Below, one piece after another: positions 49,823 to 59,271 of a stretch of DNA of 64,000 nucleotides; the stretch's first letter is position 1; the number at the start of each line of letters is the position of its first letter. The DNA comes from CAYNHF01 sp964397045 (lineage in GTDB: Bacteria > Actinomycetota > Acidimicrobiia > Spongiisociales > UBA5794), in NCBI GenBank assembly GCA_964397045.1, contig CAYNHF010000016.1, forward strand, positions 124,001 to 188,000. Direction: 5' to 3'. Below the pieces are notes generated by a model that was not told where the DNA came from, did no database searches, and saw only the letters and a program-made list of their open reading frames with translations. Made by a program: the position numbers and the translations under genes.

Positions 49823-50965
49823 CTATGCGCCTTCCAGGTAACCCTCGAGGCGTTTGGCGCGGGCAGGCTGCCGCAACTTGGCGAGCGCCTTGGTCTCGAT
49901 CTGGCGGATGCGCTCTCGGGTCACCTCGAAATGGCTGCCCACCTGTTCGAGCGTCCGGACCTTCCCGTCTGCGAGACCGAAACGCATGATCAGCACCTGA
50001 CGCTCCCGCTCGTTGAGGCCCTCCAATGCGAGGCCGAGGTATTCCTGCAACAGCTTGAACGATGCCGCCTCGACCGGGACCTCGGCGTCGGTGTCTTCGA
50101 CGAAGTCGCCGAGCGTGGAATCCTCTTCCTCGCCGAGCGGCATCTCGAGCGAGATCGGATCCTGGGCGATGCGGCGCAGCTCCGTCACCCGATCCGGTTC
50201 CATCTCCATCTCGAGCGCGATCTCCTCGATGGTCGGCTCCCGATTGAGGTCCTGCATCAGAGTCCGCTGCGCCTTGGCCAGCTTGTTGATGGTCTCCACC
50301 ATGTGCACCGGCACTCTGATCGTGCGAGCTTGGTCGGCGAGGGCCCGGGTCACCGCCTGGCGAATCCACCAAGTGGCATAGGTCGAGAACTTGAATCCCT
50401 TGCGGTAGTCGAACTTCTCAACGGCGCGGATCAAACCCAGGTTGCCCTCCTGAATGAGATCCAGCAGCGACAGTCCGCGACCCACGTACTTCTTGGCGAT
50501 CGAAACCACCAGGCGAAGGTTGGCCTCGACGAGGCGCTTGCGTGCCTGGTCCGCCTGCCGGCCGGAGCGCTGGAGGAAGACTCGCTCGGTCAGCGGCAGA
50601 TCCTCGGATCCGACGGCGGCGAGCTTGTCGTCAGAACGCAGCCCTGCCTCCATCTGCATCGCCAGTTCCACCTCTTGCTGCGAAGTGAGCAGTGGGAAGC
50701 GACCGATCTCCTGCAGATACATGCGCACCGGGTCGGAAACGTGTACCAGTTCATCGTTGGAGAGGGCAGTTGCAGCGAGCGCGTCGTTGGAGTCTTCGCG
50801 TACGGTGACCCCGGCATCTCGTAGCGCCACGAACACCTCGTCAAAAGACTCCGGTGGGGCCTCGGCATCTTCCAGCTCCTGCTGGATTTCGGTCATGATG
50901 AGGAAACTGCGCTGTTTCCCGCGTGACGTGAGATCTTCGAGCACCTGCTGGGCGACTTCGTTCAC
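49823..50965 (-). CDS. rpoD: RNA polymerase primary sigma factor
   Basis: A 380-residue sigma-70. Regions visible: 1.2 ([17 protein letters not shown]), 2.1-2.4 ([27 protein letters not shown] and [15 protein letters not shown]), region 3, and region 4.2 ([20 protein letters not shown]). It directs transcription of housekeeping genes. It overlaps the dnaG end by four bases, the classical dnaG-rpoD pair. A shorter N-terminal region than E. coli sigma-70 is normal for actinobacteria. Confidence 0.96.
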   Translation of the reverse strand: MNEVAQQVLEDLTSRGKQRSFLIMTEIQQELEDAEAPPESFDEVFVALRDAGVTVREDSNDALAATALSNDELVHVSDPVRMYLQEIGRFPLLTSQQEVELAMQMEAGLRSDDKLAAVGSEDLPLTERVFLQRSGRQADQARKRLVEANLRLVVSIAKKYVGRGLSLLDLIQEGNLGLIRAVEKFDYRKGFKFSTYATWWIRQAVTRALADQARTIRVPVHMVETINKLAKAQRTLMQDLNREPTIEEIALEMEMEPDRVTELRRIAQDPISLEMPLGEEEDSTLGDFVEDTDAEVPVEAASFKLLQEYLGLALEGLNERERQVLIMRFGLADGKVRTLEQVGSHFEVTRERIRQIETKALAKLRQPARAKRLEGYLEGA

Positions 50966-52722
50966 TTATCACTCCGTAGCTCTCTGCGGCGCCGTTCCAA
51001 AGTTATCAGTTCTTCGAACCGCTCGGAATACTCTTGCGCATCTTCATCCGGATCCATGGATTCCAGCACACCGCGCACCCTATCGATTCGGCGTTCTACC
51101 GCCCCCACCTTGAGCCGATTGATCAACTCAGTTGCATCCCCCATCGGGCGACCCTCGAGTGCCAACTGCCGGAGAAGCCTGCCCTCCTGGCTCTCGTCAT
51201 CTCCCAGCAGCTTCCCGAGGTCGGGTGGAGCGCCGGGTTCCAGCTCGCGTATCACCGGCCAAAGGCGGTCAAATGCCTCACGGTGGGCCTCGTCTTCGAA
51301 CAGCCCTGCGTCGAGGTCGACATCCCGCAGCGGCGGATCATTGGACAACACCAGGCGAAGCACCTCACGCTCTGCCTTCTGTTCTCCGGTGAGCCGCGGG
51401 GGAATCCCCGGCCGAACCTCCGACCCGCGGCCTTGGCGGCCGACGGCACGGCCGATGGCGTCCTCGACCACCCGCAGTTCGACCCCGGTACGCCGCGACA
51501 TCAGGACTGCGTATTCGTGTCGCACCACCGGGTTCGGATGGAGCGCCACCAATGGGGCGACGGAGCTGATGGCTCTGCCCCGCGCTTCTGCCTCGTTGAG
51601 GTCGAAACGTGCCAGATCCTGCTGGATCCGGAACTCCAGCAAAGGAATCGACTCGTCGACCGCCTTGATCAGCAGCGCAGACTCACCTGCCGCTACCAGA
51701 TCGGCCGGGTCCCGCCCTGCAGGGAGACCGGCCACCCGCATGTCGAGGTCGCCCGGAACCGAACGCTCAAACCCTCGCAGCGCTGCCCCCGCTCCTGCCT
51801 CGTCTGCGTCGAAGGCGAGCACCACCTTTTCTGTGAAACGGCGCAACAGGTCGAGATGTTCATCACCCAATGCGGTGCCGCATGTCGCCACTGCCACCGG
51901 GGTGCCTGCCATTTGGAAAGCGATCACGTCGGTATATCCCTCCACAACAACCGCCTGAGCGCGTCGCACGATTTCGCTCTTCGCTCGATCGAGCCCGTAC
52001 AGCAGCCGGGATTTGTGGTAGATCGGCGTTTCGGGTGAGTTGAGGTATTTCGGGCCTTCTCCTTCGAGCAACCTGGCACCGAAACCGACGGGGTCACCAC
52101 GCAAGTCGCTGATCGGGAACATGATGCGACCGCGGAAGCGGTCGATCGGTCGCCCCTGGCGAGACTTCGACGTCAGCCCGGCATCACTGAGTGTCTTCAA
52201 CGAATACCCACGTCCCTTGAGGTGATTCGTCAAGATATCCCAGCCCGCAGGAGAGAACCCGATCCCGAAGCCGTCGACGATGTCGCCGTCGTAGCCGCGG
52301 TTGCGCAGGTATTTGCGAGCAGCGGCAGCATCGTCTGCGGTCTTGAGCCGCTCGGTGAAGTACTCAGATGCTGCCCTCGTCACTTCGATGAGGTCCTCCC
52401 GCCTGCCGCGTTGGCGATCGGCGTTGAGGTCTTCGGTAAGCGTGACACCGGCGCGGCGCGCCAGCAGCTCTACCGACTCACGAAAGTCGAGGCCCTGGGT
52501 GTCCTGGATCCAGCGGAACACATCGCCGCTCTTTCCGCAGCCAAAACAATGATAGAGACCGCGGGCACCGTCGATAGACAGCGAGGGTGTCTTCTCCTGG
52601 TGAAACGGGCACACCGCCATAACCGACCGCCCGGACCGCTTCACCTTCGTGACCTCGGAGGCGAGCTCGACGAGATCGGTGCGCTCACGCACCTGGTCGA
52701 TTTCTTGCCTGGGATACGCCAC
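50962..52722 (-). CDS. dnaG: DNA primase
   Basis: A 586-residue primase. The N-terminal zinc ribbon is visible as [13 protein letters not shown] and CFGCGKSGD (CHC2), followed by the catalytic TOPRIM core ([31 protein letters not shown]) and a C-terminal helicase-binding domain. GTG 52722 ([15 protein letters not shown]) is the natural start; the open frame upstream is non-coding. It makes RNA primers at the fork and is co-transcribed with rpoD. Confidence 0.96.
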   Translation of the reverse strand: MAYPRQEIDQVRERTDLVELASEVTKVKRSGRSVMAVCPFHQEKTPSLSIDGARGLYHCFGCGKSGDVFRWIQDTQGLDFRESVELLARRAGVTLTEDLNADRQRGRREDLIEVTRAASEYFTERLKTADDAAAARKYLRNRGYDGDIVDGFGIGFSPAGWDILTNHLKGRGYSLKTLSDAGLTSKSRQGRPIDRFRGRIMFPISDLRGDPVGFGARLLEGEGPKYLNSPETPIYHKSRLLYGLDRAKSEIVRRAQAVVVEGYTDVIAFQMAGTPVAVATCGTALGDEHLDLLRRFTEKVVLAFDADEAGAGAALRGFERSVPGDLDMRVAGLPAGRDPADLVAAGESALLIKAVDESIPLLEFRIQQDLARFDLNEAEARGRAISSVAPLVALHPNPVVRHEYAVLMSRRTGVELRVVEDAIGRAVGRQGRGSEVRPGIPPRLTGEQKAEREVLRLVLSNDPPLRDVDLDAGLFEDEAHREAFDRLWPVIRELEPGAPPDLGKLLGDDESQEGRLLRQLALEGRPMGDATELINRLKVGAVERRIDRVRGVLESMDPDEDAQEYSERFEELITLERRRRELRSDK

Positions 52723-52789
52723 ATACTGAGTGTACGACGGTGGCTGCGTGCTTCGAACGCGCCGGGTGCAAAGCTGCGAGCGCGGGAAA

Positions 52790-52811
52790 CGGGAAGCCCG
52801 GAGGCTTCCCG
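52790..52811 (-). terminator. Terminator hairpin after the 29-codon ORF
   Basis: CGGGAAGCC (52790-52798) and GGCTTCCCG (52803-52811) are exact inverse complements with a 4-base loop. On the minus strand it follows the small ORF and is followed by TTTCCC, a short T run. It separates the ORF from dnaG. Confidence 0.6.
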
Positions 52812-52853
52812 CTTCGGTTGACGGAACAGGAGGCAACCTGCTCCGAGGGGACC

Positions 52854-52943
52854 TCAGTTGGTGTAGCGGTGGGGGTTCTTGACGCGTGCCACGTCGTGGC
52901 GGGACGTCACGATGTCGTAAACGACGTCGGGATGGGTCGGCAT
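52854..52943 (-). CDS. 29-residue small protein divergent from lrp
   Basis: A 29-codon ORF encoding MPTHPDVVYDIVTSRHDVAR then a 9-residue tail ending HRYTN. Nearly every codon ends in C or G, as in true genes of this window. GAGGT lies 10-14 bases upstream, a hairpin terminator follows, and a palindrome sits between it and the divergent Lrp gene. These together suggest a real peptide or leader ORF. No homologue is recognised. Confidence 0.5.
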   Translation of the reverse strand: MPTHPDVVYDIVTSRHDVARVKNPHRYTN

Positions 52944-52967
52944 GGTGGCTTACCTCAGCTTTCGAAT

Positions 52968-52992
52968 CCGATAGTCACAATGTGGCTATCGG
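52968..52992. promoter_or_regulatory. 25-bp palindromic operator, probable Lrp-type site
   Basis: CCGATAG (52968-52974) and CTATCGG (52986-52992) flank CACAATGTG; overall 11 of 12 arm positions pair. The core AG...CT spacing resembles Lrp/AsnC operators. It lies between the 29-codon ORF and the lrp-like gene, 57 bases from the latter. Confidence 0.65.
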
Positions 52993-53036
52993 CGGCCATT
53001 CACATAAACTTTCTGTATATCTCAACGATCTTACAG

Positions 53037-53042
53037 TATATT
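53037..53042 (+). promoter_or_regulatory. Possible -10 of a leaderless lrp transcript
   Basis: TATATT lies six bases before the ATG at 53049, so transcription could begin at the start codon. No ribosome binding site precedes the ATG. CTGTA (53013-53017) and TACAG (53032-53036) form a small inverted repeat just upstream. The AT-rich tract 53000-53048 stands out from the high-GC surroundings. Confidence 0.4.
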
Positions 53043-53048
53043 TGTTCC

Positions 53049-53498
53049 ATGGACCAACTCGATCATCAGATCATTGAGGCGCTGGCCGTCGATGCCAGGG
53101 TGCCGCTCACCCAGGTTGCCCGCGATCTCGAAGTTGCCTCTGCCACCGTCCACCAACGGGTCCAACGTCTCCGCGCACGCGGCATCCTGCTCGGAACCCG
53201 CGTCCGGCTGAACTGGGCAGAGGTCGGCCTACCAGTGGTGGCCATCGTCAGTCTCGCCGTCGGCAGTGGCTCGCTCGAAGACGTTGCCGAACGGCTGCGG
53301 ACCGTTCCCTACATCGAGAACTGCTTCTCGGTTACCGGTGAATTCGACATGCTGATTGTCATCCGAGCCGCCTCCGGCAGCCACCTCGGCGAGATCCTGG
53401 ATGACGTGCGAGAGATTGCGCCGGGCACCAGCCGCACCGTGGTGGTGCTCAACACCTACTTCGACGGGCGGATCCCGCCCCTCCCCGCCGCCGGGTAG
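53049..53498 (+). CDS. Lrp/AsnC-family transcriptional regulator
   Basis: A 149-residue full-length Lrp/AsnC protein: N-terminal helix-turn-helix (LDHQIIEALAVDARVPLTQV, then SATVHQRVQRLRARGIL) and C-terminal RAM ligand domain (NCFSVTGEFDMLIVIRA). It should bind an amino acid or similar ligand and regulate divergent promoters across the 52968 palindrome, probably including its own. ATG 53049 is the natural start; the upstream frame has no coding character. Confidence 0.93.
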   Translation: MDQLDHQIIEALAVDARVPLTQVARDLEVASATVHQRVQRLRARGILLGTRVRLNWAEVGLPVVAIVSLAVGSGSLEDVAERLRTVPYIENCFSVTGEFDMLIVIRAASGSHLGEILDDVREIAPGTSRTVVVLNTYFDGRIPPLPAAG

Positions 53499-53510
53499 CG
53501 CCCCGCCGGC

Positions 53511-54179
53511 CTACACCTGCGGCAACAACCAGGCCGCGAACTCGTCGACCGTCTCGAACAGGGCTTCGGGCGCTTCGCTACGTAGCGCCTCTGCCGACTC
53601 CGGGTGTGCCCACACCACAGACACCGGGAAAGTGCCGGCCCGGCGCGCCTCGCGCACATCGTTGCGGTGATCCCCCACAGACACGAGCCTGCCGGGTGGC
53701 AACCCCCAGGCCTCTGCCACCCGCGTCATCGCCTCACCCTTGACAGATCCCCGCGGTGAACCCGCTTCCACCAGATCGAAATCGTCGCCCAATCCGATGT
53801 AGTCCAGTGAGATGCGGACGCTGCGCGGCCCCTTGCCGGTCACGATTGCCAGCGGAACTCTCCGCTCACGCAAGTCGTCGAGCACGCCCCGGATACCGAG
53901 AAAGGGTTGCGGGCAGGTGTAATGGAGCCGGGTGTACTCCGCGAGGTAGGTCTCGAGCGCAACATCGGCGTCTTCGCCGAGAGCGATTGCGATCACGCCC
54001 TCCTCGGAGGGCCCAAACAGCGACCGTACCCCGGCGGCGTCGAGTTCCGGTCCGCCGTACAGCTTGAACGTATGTTGGAAGGCCTTGATACAGATCGGCA
54101 AGGTATCGGCGAGAGTGCCGTCGAAATCGAAGATCACGCCCGCAAAACGCGCTCCAGCCGTTCGGGCCGAATCGACCAC
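53511..54179 (-). CDS. HAD-superfamily phosphatase (phosphoglycolate-phosphatase-like)
   Basis: A 222-residue HAD hydrolase: motif I DFDGTLADT (near residue 18), motif II AIVTGKGP, motif III SVKGEAM and motif IV VGDHRNDVREAR. The helical cap between motifs I and II fits the PGP/Gph-like subgroup. Its GTG start is immediately adjacent to the glyS stop, so it is likely co-transcribed with glyS. Substrate is not predictable. Confidence 0.88.
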   Translation of the reverse strand: MVDSARTAGARFAGVIFDFDGTLADTLPICIKAFQHTFKLYGGPELDAAGVRSLFGPSEEGVIAIALGEDADVALETYLAEYTRLHYTCPQPFLGIRGVLDDLRERRVPLAIVTGKGPRSVRISLDYIGLGDDFDLVEAGSPRGSVKGEAMTRVAEAWGLPPGRLVSVGDHRNDVREARRAGTFPVSVVWAHPESAEALRSEAPEALFETVDEFAAWLLPQV

Positions 54180-55484
54180 CTAGGCGAGCTGCTTCTTCAG
54201 ATAGTTGCCGACGGAGTCCAACCCGATCCGCTCTTGCTCCATCGTGTCGCGATCCCGCACCGTCACCGCCTGATCCTCGAGTGTGTCGAAGTCAACCGTG
54301 ACGCAATACGGCGTGCCGATCTCGTCCTGGCGGCGGTAGCGGCGCCCGATCGCCTGGGTGACGTCGTGCTCGACATTCCACAGCGGCCGCAGTTCGTTCG
54401 CCAACTTCTCCGAGATCGCAGTGAGTTCCGGCTTCTTCGACAGAGGCAGCACCGCCACCTTCACCGGAGACAGCCGGCTGTCGAGACGGAGCACGGTCCT
54501 CGTCTCGCCCCGCACCTCTTCCTCGGTGTAGGCGTCTATCAGGAAGGCGAACGTGGTGCGGGTAGCTCCTGCCGCCGGCTCGATGACGTGCGGAAAGAAT
54601 CGCTCGTTGGCCTCCTGGTCGAAGTAACGCATGTCCTTTCCGCTGAACTCGGCGTGCTGGCGCAGATCGAAGTCGGTTCGATTGGCGATTCCCTCCAGTT
54701 CGTCCCATCCCCACGGAAACAAGTACTCCACGTCTGAGGTACCGGATGAGTAGTGGGACAGTTCTTCCTCGTCATGAGGCCGCAGTCGCAAGTTCTCAAC
54801 CGTCATTCCCAGGTCGAGATACCATGACACTCGTGCGTCCAGCCAGTATGCGAACCATTCGTCTGCGTCCTCGGGTCGACAGAAGAACTCCATCTCCATC
54901 TGTTCGAATTCTCTGGTGCGGAACACGAACTGACCCGGCGTGATCTCATTGCGAAATGCCTTGCCGATTTGGGCGATCCCGAAAGGAAGCCGCAATCGGG
55001 CAGTCCGTCGCACATTCTCGAAATTGACGAATATCCCTTGTGCCGTCTCCGGCCGCAGGTACACCACATTGTCTGCGGACTCCACCGGCCCCATGTGGGT
55101 GCGGAACATCAACTGGAAGTCACGAGCCTCGGTGAACGTACCCCGCTTACCGCAAGTTGGACATTGGTCGGGATCCTCCAACTTGTCGATGCGGTGCCTG
55201 GCGTTGCAGCTCTTGCACTCGACCAACGGATCGGTGAATGAAGCCAGGTGGCCAGACGCCTCCCACGTCATCGGAGCCTGGATCACAGCCGAGTCGAGCC
55301 CCACGACGTTGTCCCGGGTGCGTACGGTCGACTGCCACCACTGCTCCTTGACGTTGCGGAGTAGCTCGACGCCGAGCGGGCCGTAGTCATACGCCGATCG
55401 CAGCCCACCGTAGATCTCGGAAGACTGAAAGACGAAGCCGCGCTTCTTTGACAAGTTGACGATCGTGTCGAAATCGACGGGCAT
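54180..55484 (-). CDS. glyS: Glycyl-tRNA synthetase (alpha2, class II)
   Basis: A 434-residue homodimeric-type GlyRS. Motifs: [18 protein letters not shown] at the N-terminus, zinc pair CKSC and CPTC (near residues 90 and 107), motif 2 [21 protein letters not shown], and motif 3 with GTPYC and [11 protein letters not shown] at the end. It charges tRNA-Gly. It is adjacent to the HAD gene and sits in the uppS-recO-era cluster neighbourhood, as in many actinobacteria. Confidence 0.96.
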   Translation of the reverse strand: MPVDFDTIVNLSKKRGFVFQSSEIYGGLRSAYDYGPLGVELLRNVKEQWWQSTVRTRDNVVGLDSAVIQAPMTWEASGHLASFTDPLVECKSCNARHRIDKLEDPDQCPTCGKRGTFTEARDFQLMFRTHMGPVESADNVVYLRPETAQGIFVNFENVRRTARLRLPFGIAQIGKAFRNEITPGQFVFRTREFEQMEMEFFCRPEDADEWFAYWLDARVSWYLDLGMTVENLRLRPHDEEELSHYSSGTSDVEYLFPWGWDELEGIANRTDFDLRQHAEFSGKDMRYFDQEANERFFPHVIEPAAGATRTTFAFLIDAYTEEEVRGETRTVLRLDSRLSPVKVAVLPLSKKPELTAISEKLANELRPLWNVEHDVTQAIGRRYRRQDEIGTPYCVTVDFDTLEDQAVTVRDRDTMEQERIGLDSVGNYLKKQLA

Positions 55485-55550
55485 GGTGGCCTCACTGGAG
55501 GTGGGGGTGGCGGATGATAGGGCGGTGCCACAACCTGCATGTCACGAACA

Positions 55551-55580
55551 AACGGGGCGGATCCAAAGACCCGCCCCGTT
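55551..55580 (-). terminator. Terminator after the multicopper oxidase gene
   Basis: AACGGGGCGG (55551-55560) pairs exactly with CCGCCCCGTT (55571-55580), loop of 10. On the minus strand the second arm ends in GTTTGTT. It lies between the oxidase stop (55598) and glyS. Confidence 0.7.
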
Positions 55581-55597
55581 GCTCACAGAGAGGCTGG

Positions 55598-56977
55598 TTA
55601 GGCGTCCTGGACGATGATGGCAGTCACCATCCCGAACATGCCTTCCTCTCGCTCGACATGCGTGAGTATGTGGCAATGCCACACCCACGCGCCGACCTCG
55701 TCCGGGTTTACCAGCACCGAGTAGCGCTCCCCCGGAGCGACGTTCACCGTATCTGCGTAGTACGGCTGATCAAGAGGAATCCCGTCCTTGGCGAACACCA
55801 ACTGCGGGAATTGATGCTGATGCATCGGGTGGATCTGCAGGCCCTCGTTGTAGTAGTGGACCACGATGTAATCGCCCTCGTCGACCACGTACGGGTCGGT
55901 GGCCGGGAACGACTTCCCGTTGAGCGAGTAGCCGATGACACCGGCATCGTTGAGCACCATGTTGATTTCCTGAGCGATCTCGAGATCCTCCGGAACCGTC
56001 ACGCCGGAGATCGTCCGGCCGTACGGGATGGGGGTGTCTCCGATGATGAAGGTCCCGAATAGCCCATTCGGGATCTGCATCTGCCCGTGGTGGTGGGCGT
56101 GGTACATGCCGATGGCCGGTTTCCTCGTGGTGAACTCGTAGACGAATGTCTCGCCCGACTTGATCAGCTCCTGGGTCAGCGGTGCTACGCCGTCCATGTT
56201 GTTGGGGGTGGCGATGCCGTGCCAGTGCACGTCGGTGCCCATCGGGAGCTGGTTGTCGACGATGACCCGCACCTTGTCTCCCACGTCGACACGGATGGCA
56301 GGACCCGGTACCTGGCCGTTGTAGGTCCAGGCGTCGACAAACTTGCCCGGTTCGGTCTCCCATTTGGTGATTGCGGTCGTCAGACGGAACTCCTTGGTTC
56401 CGTCGGGCAGGATGATGGGTTCGAGCGGCTGATTGCCGCGGCCTTCGGTTTCGGCGGGGAACGCCAGAATGCTCTGCGTCATCGCCTCGTCGAGCGCCTC
56501 CCAATCGGGTTCTTCCGCCTCCCGGGCCTCCCCGGTCGGCAGCGGGGCCCCCTCCTCGACCTTGAGCGTCGCCACCATGCCTGCGGCTTCGTGACCCGGG
56601 ATATCGCAGATGATCCTGTACTCACCGGGCGCGAGTACGCCGAGGTCGAGCACGTACGTCTCGCCCACGTTGAGGTCGGGCGTTCGAGCATCGGTCTCGG
56701 TGCTGACCAGGTTGTGGAGCGTCGTGCCGACGTTCTTCACCTCGAGTCCGACGCGGCCCGGAGGCAGCGTGAGTTCTCCCTCGATCTTGAACTCGGAGAG
56801 CTCGACGCGCCCGATCACCGCCTCGGATGCTGCACCCGACGCCTCACCGCCACCACCCGATGAGCTCGAGTCATCGTTGATCGCACTGATCGCACCAACC
56901 GCGATAACTGCTATCGCCAGCACGACCAGGGCGACCAGCAACCAATCGAAGGCGCGGCCCTGCCTTTCCTCCGCCAT
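55598..56977 (-). CDS. Membrane-anchored multicopper oxidase with extra N-terminal cupredoxin
   Basis: A 459-residue exported protein. A single membrane helix (about 11-33) and a Ser/Gly linker lead to a cupredoxin with type-1 ligands His88, Cys124, His129 and Met134 (CDIPGHEAAGM). Two more cupredoxin domains then form a laccase-like core: HWH (251-253), HAHHH (293-297), HPMHQH (383-388), HCH (434-436) with His440 and Met447 completing a second type-1 site. Three-domain nitrite-reductase-like oxidases have some similarity, but the copper motifs are those of a multicopper oxidase. Substrate unknown; metal or phenol oxidation is typical. Confidence 0.9.
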   Translation of the reverse strand: MAEERQGRAFDWLLVALVVLAIAVIAVGAISAINDDSSSSGGGGEASGAASEAVIGRVELSEFKIEGELTLPPGRVGLEVKNVGTTLHNLVSTETDARTPDLNVGETYVLDLGVLAPGEYRIICDIPGHEAAGMVATLKVEEGAPLPTGEAREAEEPDWEALDEAMTQSILAFPAETEGRGNQPLEPIILPDGTKEFRLTTAITKWETEPGKFVDAWTYNGQVPGPAIRVDVGDKVRVIVDNQLPMGTDVHWHGIATPNNMDGVAPLTQELIKSGETFVYEFTTRKPAIGMYHAHHHGQMQIPNGLFGTFIIGDTPIPYGRTISGVTVPEDLEIAQEINMVLNDAGVIGYSLNGKSFPATDPYVVDEGDYIVVHYYNEGLQIHPMHQHQFPQLVFAKDGIPLDQPYYADTVNVAPGERYSVLVNPDEVGAWVWHCHILTHVEREEGMFGMVTAIIVQDA

Positions 56978-56999
56978 TGCGAGGTCCTCTCTGTGAGCA

Positions 57000-57608
57000 T
57001 TGAACCTGTGGCGGGGAACATAGGGCGTTGCCGCCGTCTCGAGAAATCTTCAAATAGAGTCGAAAGTGACATTCTTGGGTTTCTTGAGCACAAACCCCCT
57101 GGTCGTGGGGGCGGGTCGTCTCTATCGCCCGAGAGGAGCTACCTGGCCACCCATGACACCCGACATGTGGCGTCTGCCGCTCCCGCTCCAGGCCACGAAC
57201 TAGCCAGGAGTGACTGCGACGTAGCGTTCGATCGCGACAGCGGCTGTTGCCGGATGAGCGAGTTCGTCGTTGGCCATCCCCAATAACGCACCCAGCTGCG
57301 ATCACGGCTGGGCCACGTCAGGGGTCAGATCCTTGGCTGGGTCGCTACCGAAGACCGTGCTCTACTCGCCACTCATGCGGGTCAGGGCATCTGGCCGGAA
57401 TGGGCGGTGGCCACGATTCTCAGATGGGCGATCAAAGGGTCGGGAGACCTGACCTCGCCCGTGTTGCGAACCGGGTCGATGCCTGGTTACCAGCTGAGGG
57501 TCGAGCTTCACCCGGGAGGCGGGGTGTTGCTCGTTTCTGTCATGGGCTCGGCGGTCATCGTCACCCACGAACCTCGAGCACACCAGCGGACGAGGCCAAC
57601 GGCCCCCG
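57000..57608. other. Intergenic region with a possible gene remnant
   Basis: No supported gene. On the plus strand a frame from about 57285 to 57736 includes protein-like stretches (GQGIWPEWAVATILRW; LRVELHPGGGVLLVSVMG) but has no plausible start after its upstream TAA and overlaps uppS antisense. It may be a decayed gene. The rest looks non-coding. Confidence 0.35.
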
Positions 57609-58394
57609 TCAGTCCGATGAGAGATCTCCCGACGGGGCATCGACGGCCCGACCGAATCTGCGATCCCGGGCCTGATACTCGGCGATGCAGTCGGCAAAAA
57701 CGTGACGATCGAACTCGGGCCAGAGCGTTGGTGTGAAGATGTACTCGGAGTACGCGGACTCCCACAACAGGAAGTTCGACGTCCGCATCTCGCCGCTGGA
57801 CCGGATCACGAGGTCGGGATCTGGCATGTCCGGCAGGAAGAGGCGCTGGGAGATCGCGTCCGCGTCGACCGCTGCCGCCTCGAGGCGGCCTGCCACAACG
57901 TCTCCCGCCACCCGGCGCACCGCTGAGACGATCTCGGCACGACCGCCGTAGTTGAACGCAAACACCAGGCGAAGACCTTCGTTGTCGCCTGTCTTGTCCT
58001 CAGCGACTTCGATCTCGTAGCGGAGCCGGTCGGGCACCCTCGGATCGTCACGATCGCCGATGAAGTGGATACGCACGCCCTTTTCATGCATCTCGTCGCG
58101 GCGCCGCTGTAAGAGGTCGATGTTGAACTCCATCAGGAACTCCACCTCATCGGCGTCCCGACTCCAGTTCTCGGTGGAGAACACGTAGGCGGTCAACCAC
58201 CCGACACCGAGGTCGATCGCTCCCTCGATGACATCAAAGAGTGCAGGCTCGCCGCGAGCGTGGCCTGCAGTCCGGGGGAGGCCCCTGGCATTCGCCCATC
58301 GTCCGTTGCCGTCGAGGATCAGGGCCACGTGGGCAGGGACCCGTGATCGATCAACAGATGGAGCGAACCGATCTCCGTCACTCGGCTCACCCAT
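57609..58394 (-). CDS. uppS: Isoprenyl (undecaprenyl-type) diphosphate synthase
   Basis: A 261-residue cis-prenyltransferase that makes the lipid carrier for cell-wall synthesis. Motifs: VALILDGNGRWANARGLPR (region I with catalytic Asp), AYVFSTENWSRDADEVEFLM (region III), FAFNYGGRAEIV, and DPDLVIRSSGEMRTSNFLLW (region V). ATG 58394 begins 8 bases inside the recO end, so the two genes overlap. Confidence 0.95.
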   Translation of the reverse strand: MGEPSDGDRFAPSVDRSRVPAHVALILDGNGRWANARGLPRTAGHARGEPALFDVIEGAIDLGVGWLTAYVFSTENWSRDADEVEFLMEFNIDLLQRRRDEMHEKGVRIHFIGDRDDPRVPDRLRYEIEVAEDKTGDNEGLRLVFAFNYGGRAEIVSAVRRVAGDVVAGRLEAAAVDADAISQRLFLPDMPDPDLVIRSSGEMRTSNFLLWESAYSEYIFTPTLWPEFDRHVFADCIAEYQARDRRFGRAVDAPSGDLSSD

Positions 58395-59106
58395 CGAGGA
58401 CCGCGAGGCTTTCCAGCTTTCGCTCGAGGTGATACTCCACAAAACGGCGCGCTACTCCCCTCGCCTCACCGCTGAATGAGGCCTCCGCCGGAGGCAGTTC
58501 GGCAAGGTCAGAAGCAGCAACACGTGCGAGGTACGTGGTAACCCCGTCCCGCAGCGCGTACGCGCCGGGCGTCCGACAGCGCTCACACAGCACACCGCCG
58601 GCAGCGAAGCTGAACCGGGTGAGCTGATCCTCCCTGCCGCAACCGGCACACGCATCGAGCGCCGGAGCGACTCCAACCACTTCCGCCGACTTCAGCAGAA
58701 ACCCGGTGACGAGGTCGGGATGGAGCGGGCCCTGGTCCAGAGCCCGGAGCCCTCGCTGCAACAGGAGAAAGAGCCGGATGGACACCTCGGCTTCCTGGGA
58801 CACCGCGTCTGCAATCTCCACCATCGTCCCTGCGGCCACCACCTTGTCGAGGTCGAGACGTACTGCATGGAACGGCTCGATCACAGAAACCTGTGTGATC
58901 GTGTCGAGATTGCGCCCCTCATAGAGCACCAGATCGACGTGGGTGAATGGCTCCAAACGCCCGCCGAAGCGGCTCTTCGTCTTGCGGACCCCCTTGGCTA
59001 CGGTGCGCAGCTTGCCCGAATTCGGACTGAGCAGAACGACGACGCGGTCCGCTTCACCGAACGGATATCCCCGCAGGACGATCCCCTGATCGTGTCGAAG
59101 CGCCAT
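58387..59106 (-). CDS. recO: DNA repair protein RecO
   Basis: A 239-residue RecO. N-terminal OB fold: HDQGIVLRGYPFGEADRVVV, then KGVRKTKSRFGGRLEPFTHV. The C-terminal zinc site is CAGC...CERC (near residues 149 and 170). It loads RecA with RecR. ATG 59106 (MALRHDQGIVLR) is the natural start; longer frames lack homology. Neighbours uppS and (after a divergent gene) era are the common recO context. Confidence 0.94.
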   Translation of the reverse strand: MALRHDQGIVLRGYPFGEADRVVVLLSPNSGKLRTVAKGVRKTKSRFGGRLEPFTHVDLVLYEGRNLDTITQVSVIEPFHAVRLDLDKVVAAGTMVEIADAVSQEAEVSIRLFLLLQRGLRALDQGPLHPDLVTGFLLKSAEVVGVAPALDACAGCGREDQLTRFSFAAGGVLCERCRTPGAYALRDGVTTYLARVAASDLAELPPAEASFSGEARGVARRFVEYHLERKLESLAVLDG

Positions 59107-59166
59107 ACCAATGAGGGTACCGGCTTCCGGGGGACACGCCGTGCACATGCCGAACTTCGACACCTT

Positions 59167-59214
59167 GTTCTTGCGTCTCCTGACGGTGGCTACCCCGTCA
59201 GGAGACGCAAGAAC
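59167..59214. repeat. Hairpin repeat, copy B
   Basis: A perfect 20-bp inverted repeat: arms 59167-59186 and 59195-59214 with the 8-base loop TGGCTACC. The outer ten bases of each arm (GTTCTTGCGT... / ...ACGCAAGAAC) equal those of copy A at 49761; the inner stem differs but still pairs, i.e. the two copies covary. It lies between the divergent recO and pterin dehydratase genes, so it is not their terminator. Confidence 0.88.
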
Positions 59215-59271
59215 GGGGCGCGCCACAACCCCTAGAGTGAACGCTCCGTACGAGTCGACCGAGGAGCAACC

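Noticed and set aside
55598..56977. Copper nitrite reductase (NirK)
   Set aside because: The HWH, HAH, HPxHxH and HCH set is that of a multicopper oxidase; NirK lacks the full trinuclear set.
57285..57736. Plus-strand protein gene antisense to uppS
   Set aside because: No start codon with a ribosome site after the upstream TAA, and overlap with a certain gene; kept only as a possible remnant.
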